Source: an uncultured Gammaproteobacteria bacterium
GTDB lineage: Bacteria; Pseudomonadota; Gammaproteobacteria; GCA-002705445; GCA-002716945
Direction of reading: 5' to 3'
DNA length: 64,000 nt
Assembly (NCBI GenBank): GCA_905479195.1
Contig: CAJQLO010000001.1
Location: forward strand, 556,694-620,693
Shown: positions 1 through 7,272 of the stretch, piece after piece
Layout of the letters: every line of letters begins with the position of its first letter
Position numbering within the stretch: position 1 is the stretch's first letter
The notes under the pieces: generated by a model
What the model was told of the DNA's origin: nothing
Seen by the model: the letters and a program-made list of their open reading frames with translations, nothing else
Databases searched by the model: none
Program-made: the position numbers and the translations under genes

Positions 1-28
1 TTCCAAAATCTAGTCTGAATAGAGTAAA

Positions 29-481
29 ATGACTGATATTATAATATACACAGATGGAGCTTGTAGCGGAAATCCTGGCGCAGGAGGATGGGGAGTTGTA
101 GTTATAAATAATACTGATATAGAAAAATTTAATGGATATGAAAAAGATACTACTAATAATAGAATGGAATTGATGGCTGCAATCCAAGGCATAGCCAAGC
201 AAAAAGCAGGGTCAAGAATTATTTTATATACAGATTCAAAATACGTAAAAGATGGAATCAGCTCATGGGTTATAAATTGGAAAAAGAATAATTGGCTTAC
301 TAGTGCAAAAAAACCAGTTAAAAATAAAGATTTATGGGAGAGACTAGATGCATTATGCGAGAGTTATCATGTAGTCTGGAAATGGGTTAGAGCCCATCAA
401 GAAGACTTATCTGATGAAACAATATATAACAACATGGCTGATGAATTAGCCAGGGATGGTATTAGAAAATGGAAAGACTAA
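29..481 (+). CDS. rnhA: ribonuclease HI
   Basis: Cuts the RNA strand of RNA:DNA hybrids, for example Okazaki primers and R-loops. The 150-residue length is normal for RNase HI. All four acidic catalytic residues are visible: D9 in YTDGACSGNPG, E47 in NNRMEL, D69 in YTDSKYV and D138 in NMADELA; H123 in VRAHQED matches the catalytic-loop histidine. The ATG at 29 directly precedes the first conserved strand. The end overlaps dnaQ by 13 bp on the same strand, so the two replication genes are probably co-transcribed and translationally coupled. Confidence 0.97.
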   Translation: MTDIIIYTDGACSGNPGAGGWGVVVINNTDIEKFNGYEKDTTNNRMELMAAIQGIAKQKAGSRIILYTDSKYVKDGISSWVINWKKNNWLTSAKKPVKNKDLWERLDALCESYHVVWKWVRAHQEDLSDETIYNNMADELARDGIRKWKD

Positions 482-1128
482 TAGTTTTGGATACAGAGAC
501 AACTGGCTTGGATGTCGATGATGGACATAAAGTAATAGAGATTGGTTGCGTAGAAATCATTGATAGAAATGTAACAACTAATTTTTTCCATGAATATATA
601 AACCCAAAAAGATTGATAGAAGAAAAGGCATTTGAGGTGCATGGAATATCAAATGAGAGACTAGAGGATAAGCCAATATTTTCTGATATTATTGATAAAT
701 TTATGGACTACATATCTGACTCACCCCTAGTAATTCATAACGCTCCTTTTGATGTTGGTTTTTTGAGAGCTGAGATTGATTTTTCAGGACAGAATCCAGA
801 TAACATAAATATTGAAAGAGAAATACTCGATACGTTGAAGATTGCGAGGAAAACTTTTCCAGGAAAACGAAACTCTCTTGATGCCTTATGCTCAAGATAT
901 TCCGTTGATAATACAGATAGAAATTTGCATGGAGCTCTGCTTGATGCAAGATTATTGGCTAAGGTTTATTTAAGGATGACTCAGGGACAAACTAGTATCG
1001 AAGGTTTATCACAATCAGTCAATAAATCTGATCAAGACATAATAGATAATGTGCAAAGTAGAAACCAAAGGATAATTCGCGCAACTAGCAAAGAAACAGA
1101 TAATCACTTAAATTATTTTAAAAAATAA
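469..1128 (+). CDS. dnaQ: DNA polymerase III epsilon subunit (3'-5' proofreading exonuclease)
   Basis: Proofreading subunit of the replicative polymerase. DEDDh exonuclease motifs are in order: Exo I DTETTGLD with D8 and E10, Exo II HNAPFDVGFL, and Exo III HGALLDARLLAKVY containing the catalytic histidine and aspartate. At 219 residues it is slightly shorter than the E. coli protein (243). The last ~40 residues are polar and low in conservation, as expected for the flexible tail that binds DnaE. The start lies inside the end of rnhA. The stop is 1 nt from the end of the convergent smpB, leaving no room for a terminator. Confidence 0.96.
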   Translation: MERLIVLDTETTGLDVDDGHKVIEIGCVEIIDRNVTTNFFHEYINPKRLIEEKAFEVHGISNERLEDKPIFSDIIDKFMDYISDSPLVIHNAPFDVGFLRAEIDFSGQNPDNINIEREILDTLKIARKTFPGKRNSLDALCSRYSVDNTDRNLHGALLDARLLAKVYLRMTQGQTSIEGLSQSVNKSDQDIIDNVQSRNQRIIRATSKETDNHLNYFKK

Positions 1129-1129
1129 C

Positions 1130-1576
1130 CTATCTATTCTTCAATATTCTATCTTTATTTCTTTCCCATTCTCTGTTTTTAATATCAGCTCTTTTATCAT
1201 GAGCCTGCTTGCCTTTTGCAATTGCTATTTCAAGCTTTATCAAAGATTTTTTTGTATACATTTTTGTTGGAACTAAGGTATATCCATTTTGTTTTATTTC
1301 ATTTGATATACTGATAAGTTCTCTTTTATTAAGTAATAATTTTCTAGAACGACGAGAATTTGCTTTATCACTTTCTGAGGTAGTTGCTAATACTTTTAAA
1401 TGGGCATTGATAAGATAAGCTTCATTATTTTTAATTGTAATATAGCTTTCAGATATCTGGGCATGCCCAGATTTTATGCTTTTTACTTCCCATCCATGTA
1501 GACTCAGGCCTGCTTCAATTTTTTTTATGAGCGAGAATTTAAAAGATGCTTTTTTATTGGTGCACAATATATTCAT
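1130..1576 (-). CDS. smpB: SsrA-binding protein SmpB
   Basis: Binds tmRNA and delivers it to stalled ribosomes in trans-translation. Family signatures are present: an N-terminal NKKA segment, the EAGLSLHGWEVKSIKSGHA beta-barrel region with tmRNA-binding residues, and a lysine/arginine-rich tail (KGKQAHDKRADIKNREWERN) that folds in the decoding centre. The length (148) is slightly under the common ~155-160. It is convergent with dnaQ. No clear Shine-Dalgarno precedes the ATG at 1576. tmRNA itself is not in this window. Confidence 0.96.
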   Translation of the reverse strand: MNILCTNKKASFKFSLIKKIEAGLSLHGWEVKSIKSGHAQISESYITIKNNEAYLINAHLKVLATTSESDKANSRRSRKLLLNKRELISISNEIKQNGYTLVPTKMYTKKSLIKLEIAIAKGKQAHDKRADIKNREWERNKDRILKNR

Positions 1577-1626
1577 ATATTTATGACGTTATGTATAATA
1601 CTTACTATGGTATCATATATTTATAC

Positions 1627-1639
1627 GGAGTAAGACATT
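1627..1639 (+). promoter_or_regulatory. Shine-Dalgarno and proposed ATT start codon of the transporter gene
   Basis: GGAG at 1627-1630 sits 6 nt before an ATT codon at 1637, in frame with the transporter. An in-frame TAA lies just upstream at 1631-1633, so translation cannot start earlier. The first in-frame ATG (1688) falls only a few residues before the conserved first membrane helix and has no ribosome binding site. The intervening codons encode a QSIHGQWSSK-type leader typical of this family. ATA at 1640 is the alternative start. Confidence 0.5.
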
Positions 1640-3070
1640 ATAGCTAATCAAAGACAATCAATACATGGACAGTGGTCTTCGAAAATAATGTTTATTTTTG
1701 CGGCAACAGGATCTGCTGTCGGCTTAGGAAATATATGGAAATTTCCATGGATGGTAAGCGAGAGTGGCGGCGGTGCTTTTGTATTAATTTATATATCAAG
1801 TGTTATTTTAATCGCCTTACCTATTATGATTGCAGAAGTGTTTATTGGAAGACATGGAAAGCAGAATCCAGTTGCTAGTCTTCAATATCTTTCAAAAGAA
1901 TCAAGCAGCTTTGATGTTACAGAGATTGATGGTGACCTTAATCGTATTAAAACAAAAAAACAACAATATTCTAATTCTGATGACTATAGTAATTGGCAGT
2001 TAGTTGGATGGGGAGGCATTATTGCTGGAATATTTATACTATCATTTTATAGCGTTATAGCAGGCTGGACAATGTCTTATATTTTAAAAGCCGGGTCTGG
2101 AGCTTTTAATTTAATTGATCTTGAGGGTTCTAAAATGATATTTGCTAACTTAGTTGCAGATCCAATAAAATTAATGGGATGGCATACAGTTTTTATGATT
2201 TTGACTTGTTATATAGTCGCTAAAGGAGTTAAAGGTGGGCTTGAAAAAGCTGTTAAATTTTTAATACCTGGACTATTTTTAATATTAATAGCTCTGGCTT
2301 TATACTCTACCACTTTAAATGGTTTTGGTGACGGTATGAGGTATATGTTTGTGCCAGAGCTATCTAAGATTAGTCCAAGTGTAGTTTTGAGTGCGATAGG
2401 AATGGCGTTCTTTTCTCTTAGCATCGGCATGGGATCTTTGATGGTATATGGGTCATATTTATCAAATGAGTCTTCAATTGGAGAGGTAACAGCTACAGTA
2501 GCTTTTGCGGATACATCTGTTGCTATATTAGCTGGATTAATTATTTTTCCGATTGTTTTTACTTATAATCTTGATCCCTCTACCGCAGGACCTGGGCTCA
2601 TTTTTGAGACATTACCCATTGCATTTGGATCAATGCCCGGAGGTAGCATTATTGCAACTCTATTTTTTATTCTATTATTTTTTGCTGCTATCACCTCGTC
2701 AATTTCACTCATAGAGCCAGCAATTAGTTTTTTAATTGAAAGACATTCAATGAGTAGAGCAGAGGCAAGTATTAAAATGGGCTTGCTAACATGGTTTCTA
2801 GGAATAGGAACATTGCTTTCGTTTAATCTCATTTCTGACTATAAATTATTGGGAATGAATTTTTTTGGTATCCTAGATGGTCTTACTTCAAAAATAATGC
2901 TCCCACTTGGTGGATTGCTGATGGCTATATTTACTGGATATATTGTAAAGAAAAAAATTGTAATGGATGAACTAAGAATGGGGCCGATTAAGTTTAACTT
3001 TTGGTTAATACTGATTAAATATGTTGCACCTATCGCAGTCACACTAATATTTGTGCGTGGATTATTGTGA
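1637..3070 (+). CDS. sodium-dependent transporter, neurotransmitter:sodium symporter (SNF/NSS) family
   Basis: Inner-membrane Na+-coupled symporter of the LeuT fold, probably importing an amino acid or related solute; the substrate cannot be read from sequence. The first helix carries ATGSAVGLGNIWKFPW, the unwound TM1 motif that binds sodium and substrate. About 12 hydrophobic segments follow. A hydrophilic loop of roughly 60 residues (near 75-130) lies between TM2 and TM3. Counted from the proposed ATT start the protein has 477 residues. Starting at the ATG at 1688 would remove the conserved HGQWSS leader next to TM1, so the upstream non-ATG start is preferred. ratA follows 4 nt after the stop. 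Confidence 0.9.
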   Translation: MIANQRQSIHGQWSSKIMFIFAATGSAVGLGNIWKFPWMVSESGGGAFVLIYISSVILIALPIMIAEVFIGRHGKQNPVASLQYLSKESSSFDVTEIDGDLNRIKTKKQQYSNSDDYSNWQLVGWGGIIAGIFILSFYSVIAGWTMSYILKAGSGAFNLIDLEGSKMIFANLVADPIKLMGWHTVFMILTCYIVAKGVKGGLEKAVKFLIPGLFLILIALALYSTTLNGFGDGMRYMFVPELSKISPSVVLSAIGMAFFSLSIGMGSLMVYGSYLSNESSIGEVTATVAFADTSVAILAGLIIFPIVFTYNLDPSTAGPGLIFETLPIAFGSMPGGSIIATLFFILLFFAAITSSISLIEPAISFLIERHSMSRAEASIKMGLLTWFLGIGTLLSFNLISDYKLLGMNFFGILDGLTSKIMLPLGGLLMAIFTGYIVKKKIVMDELRMGPIKFNFWLILIKYVAPIAVTLIFVRGLL

Positions 3071-3074
3071 GAAA

Positions 3075-3518
3075 ATGAATTATATAAATAAATCCGAAGA
3101 AATTAATGTTGGTCATCAGTTAATATTTGCATTAATAAATAATGTTGGGGAATACCATAAATTTCTTCCTTGGTGTTCTGACTCAAGGATAATCTCAGAC
3201 ATTAACAATCAAATGTCTGCTGAAATTGAGATTTCTAAAAATTTTGTTAGCTGGAAATTCTCAACAGAAAACACTTATGATATAAATAAAAAGATAAATA
3301 TAAAGTTAATTGATGGCCCTTTTAATCATCTAGAAGGTTATTGGAAATTCAAAAAATTAGATGATTACAATACTGTAGTTGAGCTTTATTTGGAATATAA
3401 ATTCGATAGTAAAATTATAGAGCTCTCAATAAAACCTATATTTTCAACGATAATGTCTTCTATCTTGGACTCCTTTATTTCTGAAGCTTTTAAAAGAAAA
3501 GAGGGCTCTAATGTTTGA
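3075..3518 (+). CDS. ratA: RatA / COQ10-like START-domain protein
   Basis: A START/polyketide-cyclase-fold protein of the COG2867 family. Homologues include E. coli RatA, reported to block ribosome subunit association, and mitochondrial Coq10, which binds ubiquinone. The 147 residues show the family start (NKSEEINVGHQLIFALIN), the VGEYHKFLPWC segment and the GPFNHLEGYWKF core strand. The ATG at 3075 is chosen because it lies just past the transporter stop and matches the usual N-terminus; a TTG further upstream would add eight unlikely residues. It overlaps rnfH by 8 bp, the usual gammaproteobacterial pairing. Confidence 0.9.
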   Translation: MNYINKSEEINVGHQLIFALINNVGEYHKFLPWCSDSRIISDINNQMSAEIEISKNFVSWKFSTENTYDINKKINIKLIDGPFNHLEGYWKFKKLDDYNTVVELYLEYKFDSKIIELSIKPIFSTIMSSILDSFISEAFKRKEGSNV

Positions 3519-3783
3519 TGTTTTATTTTACTTTGTAGACTCAGGAGAGATTAAGAGCAAGATATTTAGTGTGAGTAAAAACTGCACTATCAAGGATTTT
3601 GTTTTAAAAAATAACTTATCCGCTATATTGCCTAATTTTAACTGTAAGTCTTATAAAATAGGAGTGTTTGGTAAAATAAAAAATTCAGACTATGTCATCA
3701 AGAAAAATGATAGGTTGGAATTATATAATCCAATTACAATAGACCCCAAGATTCGAAGAAAAAATATTGCCATTAACAGCTAA
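3511..3783 (+). CDS. rnfH: RnfH family ubiquitin-like protein
   Basis: Small (90 aa) beta-grasp protein of UPF0125/RnfH. Its molecular role is not established; it neighbours ratA in many gammaproteobacteria. The C-terminal signature KNDRLELYNPITIDPKIRRKN matches the family's 'DRVEIYRPL..DPK..RR' ending. It starts inside ratA with an 8-bp overlap. In many relatives bamE and recN sit around this cluster; here neither is present and fur follows directly. Confidence 0.88.
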   Translation: MFDVLFYFVDSGEIKSKIFSVSKNCTIKDFVLKNNLSAILPNFNCKSYKIGVFGKIKNSDYVIKKNDRLELYNPITIDPKIRRKNIAINS

Positions 3784-3808
3784 TTATTAAGTTTATTATA
3801 TTTATTAT

Positions 3809-3817
3809 TGTTATAAT
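3809..3817 (+). promoter_or_regulatory. extended -10 promoter element upstream of fur
   Basis: The 68-bp gap between rnfH and fur holds TGT followed by TATAAT (3812-3817), a perfect extended -10 hexamer. No convincing -35 lies 16-18 bp upstream, which is acceptable for an extended -10 promoter. A second TATAAT at 3835-3840 is too close to the start codon to be the main one. No clear Fur box was seen. Confidence 0.45.
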
Positions 3818-3851
3818 ATATACATACTAGAATTTATAATAATGAGAGATT

Positions 3852-4274
3852 GTGATAAATAATAATGAAACTTTAAAGGGTGCTGGGCTAAAGGTTACAA
3901 ATCCAAGAAGTAAGATCTTGGGTGTTCTACAGTCAAGCCCTGGTATGCACCTCAGTGCAGATGAGATACATAATAAGCTAGTAGATGACAATGAGTCCAT
4001 AGGTTTAGCTACTGTATACAGGGTTCTTACGCAATTAGAACTTGCAGGGTTAATTCAAAAAAATCAATTCAGTGACAATCAATCTAGTTATGAAATTAAG
4101 AAGCAACATCATGATCATTTAATCTGTACAAAGTGTGGCAAGATAATAGAGTTTATGAATAATGATTTAGAGGCACTTCAGGAAGAAATATCAGATAAAT
4201 ATCAGTTTAGACTAGACAGCCATGTCATGACATTATTTGGTGTTTGTAAAGATGGAAATTGCAAAAATAAGTAA
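3852..4274 (+). CDS. fur: ferric uptake regulator family protein
   Basis: Metal-sensing transcription repressor, most likely Fur. The N-terminal winged helix holds LKVTNPRSKILGVLQSS and the recognition helix SIGLATVYRVLTQLELAGL. The dimerisation/metal region contains the HHDHLICTKCGKIIEF signature (histidine metal ligands and a CxxC), and the tail has CKDGNCKN, the second cysteine pair found in Fur and Zur. Length 140 is typical. Translation probably starts at GTG 3852, preceded by GAGA. Position next to ratA-rnfH supports Fur, but metal specificity is not proven by sequence. Confidence 0.9.
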   Translation: MINNNETLKGAGLKVTNPRSKILGVLQSSPGMHLSADEIHNKLVDDNESIGLATVYRVLTQLELAGLIQKNQFSDNQSSYEIKKQHHDHLICTKCGKIIEFMNNDLEALQEEISDKYQFRLDSHVMTLFGVCKDGNCKNK

Positions 4275-4278
4275 TCCC

Positions 4279-5169
4279 TTAAGACCTTCCGCCCCATTTT
4301 AATTTTTGATTCAATATTTCGAAATAATTGTATTCCAATGGATGAGCTATCATAAGATATTTTTTACTCTTTTTGATTTCTATAGTTTTTGGATGCGAAA
4401 TATTTAAATTATTTGATCCATCAAATGTTACAAGTGTGTTCTTTATTGATTTTTTATCAACTACTATTCTTAACTTATCGCTTGAGTTTATAATTATAGG
4501 TCTATGGCTATAGGTATGGGGCGAAATTGGAGTAATACAAATTACATTTGAATCTGGACTAACAATAGGACATCCATTTGACATTGAATATGCTGTGGAA
4601 CCTGTTGGAGTCGCAACAATGACGCCATCAGATCTTTGGACATTGACAAGAACATCGTTGATAAAAATACTAGCTTGAATCATTTTCAGTAATCCATAAT
4701 TATAGATAACAACATCGTTTAATGAAATAGATGAAGTTTTATTATCATTTACATCAATAACCTTTGAGTCTATTTGCATGCGTTTGTCAGTAATATAGTC
4801 ACCATTTATAATTTCATATACTTTTTTCAAGATATCTTTTTTATCAACATCCACAAGGAATCCTATTTTCCCAAAATTAATACCTAAAATTGGTAAATTC
4901 AAAATATTAGCTACTTTTGACGCAGAAAGAAATAATCCATCTCCACCAAATACTATAATCAGACCATATGAGCTCGGTGAGATTTTTTTCCTCATTGAGG
5001 ATAATTTAATATCTTCCCCTGTAGAGTTTAGCTTTATTTCTCTAACTGTTTGTAATAACAATTCATGACCAATTTTTTTCTTTTTCAGGAATTGAATGAG
5101 TTTTTGAATATCTGCATTATTCTGATATTTTTCATGCGTAAACAATAAAACTTTTTTAATTTTCTTCAT
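4279..5169 (-). CDS. nadK: NAD kinase
   Basis: Phosphorylates NAD to NADP, the only known route to NADP. The GGDG catalytic motif is at residues 75-78 (IVFGGDGLFL). The second conserved block, ATPTGSTAYSMSNGCPIVSP, binds the nucleotide, and the protein has the normal length of 296. Convergent with fur (4 bp apart) and divergent from the pncC-recA unit. The 78-bp divergent region holds a perfect palindrome that could regulate either side. Confidence 0.96.
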   Translation of the reverse strand: MKKIKKVLLFTHEKYQNNADIQKLIQFLKKKKIGHELLLQTVREIKLNSTGEDIKLSSMRKKISPSSYGLIIVFGGDGLFLSASKVANILNLPILGINFGKIGFLVDVDKKDILKKVYEIINGDYITDKRMQIDSKVIDVNDNKTSSISLNDVVIYNYGLLKMIQASIFINDVLVNVQRSDGVIVATPTGSTAYSMSNGCPIVSPDSNVICITPISPHTYSHRPIIINSSDKLRIVVDKKSIKNTLVTFDGSNNLNISHPKTIEIKKSKKYLMIAHPLEYNYFEILNQKLKWGGRS

Positions 5170-5202
5170 TACAACTTTACCTAAATACAGTTATATAAAA
5201 AT

Positions 5203-5220
5203 ATATTTGTTAACAAATAT
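5203..5220. promoter_or_regulatory. 18-bp perfect palindrome between nadK and pncC
   Basis: ATATTTGTTAACAAATAT reads the same on both strands with no spacer. It lies 33 bp before the nadK start and 27 bp before the pncC start, where it would overlap promoters on both sides. Size and symmetry suit a dimeric repressor site. No regulator gene lies next to it, so the binding protein is unknown; chance is possible in such AT-rich DNA. Confidence 0.5.
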
Positions 5221-5247
5221 TATAGTTTAATTTATCATAGTATAAGC

Positions 5248-5733
5248 ATGAATAGTATCTTAGAGAAAGTAAAAGATTTAAAGAATATAGCATTGCTAAA
5301 AAAGCAGCTCATTTCTACAGCAGAATCCTGTACAGGTGGTTTAATATCTAAATACTTAACTGATATCTCTGGAGCATCAAGTTTTTTTGAATCTTCTGTG
5401 GTTACATATTCAAATGATTCAAAAATTTCATTACTAAATGTTAACCCAGAAGACTTATCTATGTACGGAGCTGTTTCAGAAGAGGTGGTAGAGAAAATGT
5501 GCCGAGGTTTATTAAAGATAAGTGCTGCGACCACCGCTATATCTATTTCTGGAATAATGGGCCCAAAATCTGACAATACAAGTAAAAAAGTTGGCTCCGT
5601 ATGGATTTGTATTATGAGTAAAGCCAAAACTAAAACTTATTTTTTAGAATTATCAGGAAGTAGGCAAGAAAACCGGGAAGAGGCAGCGAAAATTGCAATA
5701 ATAAATTTATATGATTTCATTAACGAGCTTTAA
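5248..5733 (+). CDS. pncC: nicotinamide-nucleotide amidase (CinA C-terminal domain protein)
   Basis: Stand-alone CinA C-terminal domain (161 aa). In characterised homologues it deamidates nicotinamide mononucleotide to nicotinate mononucleotide for NAD recycling. The core motif STAESCTGGLISKYLTDISG holds the catalytic serine and lysine region; FFESSVVTYSNDSK and the late IMGP segment also fit. It lacks the N-terminal MoCF-like domain of long CinA proteins. It sits 47 bp before recA, the usual gammaproteobacterial pairing, and is divergent from nadK. No clear Shine-Dalgarno is visible before the ATG. Confidence 0.92.
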   Translation: MNSILEKVKDLKNIALLKKQLISTAESCTGGLISKYLTDISGASSFFESSVVTYSNDSKISLLNVNPEDLSMYGAVSEEVVEKMCRGLLKISAATTAISISGIMGPKSDNTSKKVGSVWICIMSKAKTKTYFLELSGSRQENREEAAKIAIINLYDFINEL

Positions 5734-5780
5734 TTGATACTATATAGAAATACTTAAATTAACGAGGCATCAAGAATTCT

Positions 5781-6830
5781 ATGGAAGATAATAAACAAAA
5801 AGCACTTCAGGCTGCGCTTGGTCAGATTGAAAAAGACCACGGAAAGGAAGCTATAATGAAACTTGGAGAAGGATCTGTTTATCCTGAAATAGAAGCAGTT
5901 TCAACTGGCTCATTAACCCTTGATGTGGCACTTGGAATAGGTGGCCTACCTAAAGGCAGAGTTATAGAAATTTATGGCCCAGAATCATCTGGAAAGACAA
6001 CAATGACTCTCCAGGTAATTGCTGAGACTCAAAAAACCGGTGGAACAGCAGCTTTTATAGATGCTGAGCATGCTTTAGACCCTAAATATGCAGCGAACTT
6101 AGGTGTCAATATCGATGAATTACTTTTGTCTCAACCAGACTCGGGAGAGCAAGCGTTGGAAATCACAGATACGTTAGTTAGATCTGGTGCAGTAAATACT
6201 ATAGTTATAGATTCTGTTGCAGCTTTAACGCCAAAGGCAGAAATTGAGGGAGACATGGGTGCTTCTCATATGGGCTTACAAGCAAGATTAATGTCGCAGG
6301 CATTAAGAAAACTTTCTGCTAATATTAAAAAATCTAATACTCTTGTGATATTCATTAATCAGATCAGAATGAAAATTGGTGTGATGTTTGGTAGTCCTGA
6401 AACAACTACAGGCGGTAATGCACTTAAATTTTATTCATCAGTTAGACTGGATATTCGTAGAATTGGAGCTATAAAGAAAGGAGATGAAATTGTTGGTAAT
6501 GAGACAAGGGTTAAGATAGTAAAAAATAAAGTAGCCCCTCCATTTAGAATTGCTGAATTTGACATATTGTATGGGGAAGGGGTTTCTAAAGAGTCTGAAC
6601 TTATAGATTTAGGAGTTAAATATGGCTTTGTTGAAAAAGCTGGTGCTTGGTATAGTTATGGCAAAGACAGAATAGGTCAAGGTAAAGATAATTCAAGAAT
6701 ATTTTTAAAAGATAATCCTGAGATTGCTGTCGAACTTGAAACTAAAATCAGAGATATTATATCGGCTGAAACAAAAGATCCTGTTACTGATAAAAAAGCT
6801 AAAGCTAAAAGTAATGAGCAATCAGACTGA
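5781..6830 (+). CDS. recA: recombinase RecA
   Basis: Forms filaments on single-stranded DNA, drives homologous pairing and triggers SOS autoproteolysis. Walker A is GPESSGKT (residues 66-73). [21 protein letters not shown] covers DNA-binding loop L1 and its neighbourhood. The 349-residue length and lysine-rich acidic tail are typical. The last 17 bp overlap recX. No recognisable CTGT-N8-ACAG LexA box lies in the 47 bp after pncC, nor was one seen upstream of pncC. Confidence 0.98.
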   Translation: MEDNKQKALQAALGQIEKDHGKEAIMKLGEGSVYPEIEAVSTGSLTLDVALGIGGLPKGRVIEIYGPESSGKTTMTLQVIAETQKTGGTAAFIDAEHALDPKYAANLGVNIDELLLSQPDSGEQALEITDTLVRSGAVNTIVIDSVAALTPKAEIEGDMGASHMGLQARLMSQALRKLSANIKKSNTLVIFINQIRMKIGVMFGSPETTTGGNALKFYSSVRLDIRRIGAIKKGDEIVGNETRVKIVKNKVAPPFRIAEFDILYGEGVSKESELIDLGVKYGFVEKAGAWYSYGKDRIGQGKDNSRIFLKDNPEIAVELETKIRDIISAETKDPVTDKKAKAKSNEQSD

Positions 6831-7272
6831 TGACATAAAAGATTCAATATCCCGGTACCTCAGTATGAGGGAGCACTCAAGAAAAGAGTTGATTGATAAA
6901 CTATCAAGAAAAGATTTTGACATGGATTCAATCTTAAGATGTGTAGATGAATTTTCAATGAAAGACCTTCAATCGGATGATAGATATACAGAATCATATG
7001 TCAGGTCTAAGTACAATGACCATAAAGGACCAAACTTCATTTCTGCTTCTCTTAGATCTAAAGGAATTGATGCTGACACTGCTGACAAAGCATTATCTTT
7101 TTATGATTGCAAAGATTGGGAGAAAACAGCTATAGCCGCACTTGAAAAAAAGACTATTTATAGAAATATTGAGCCTGTAAAATGTAAGATAAAGCAAAAA
7201 ATGTTTTTATCTGGCAGAGGGTTTTCATATAAGACCATAGAGTATGCATTAAATGAGTATTGGAAAAAATGA
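6814..7272 (+). CDS. recX: regulatory protein RecX
   Basis: Inhibits RecA filament extension and ATPase. The protein is 152 residues of basic, helical three-helix repeats, with [23 protein letters not shown] near the N-terminus and [24 protein letters not shown] in the middle, both RecX signatures. The ATG at 6814, inside the end of recA, is preferred over an in-frame ATG at 6724 that would add 30 residues encoded within recA. The stop overlaps the alaS start (ATGA at 7269). Confidence 0.93.
   Translation: MSNQTDDIKDSISRYLSMREHSRKELIDKLSRKDFDMDSILRCVDEFSMKDLQSDDRYTESYVRSKYNDHKGPNFISASLRSKGIDADTADKALSFYDCKDWEKTAIAALEKKTIYRNIEPVKCKIKQKMFLSGRGFSYKTIEYALNEYWKK

Noticed and set aside
1688-1690. 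ATG as start of the NSS transporter
   Set aside because: It would remove the family's conserved leader before helix 1 and has no ribosome site, whereas GGAG-N6-ATT upstream fits better.
6724-6813. Upstream extension of recX into recA
   Set aside because: The 30 extra residues come from recA coding sequence in another frame and do not resemble RecX; the ATG at 6814 fits.
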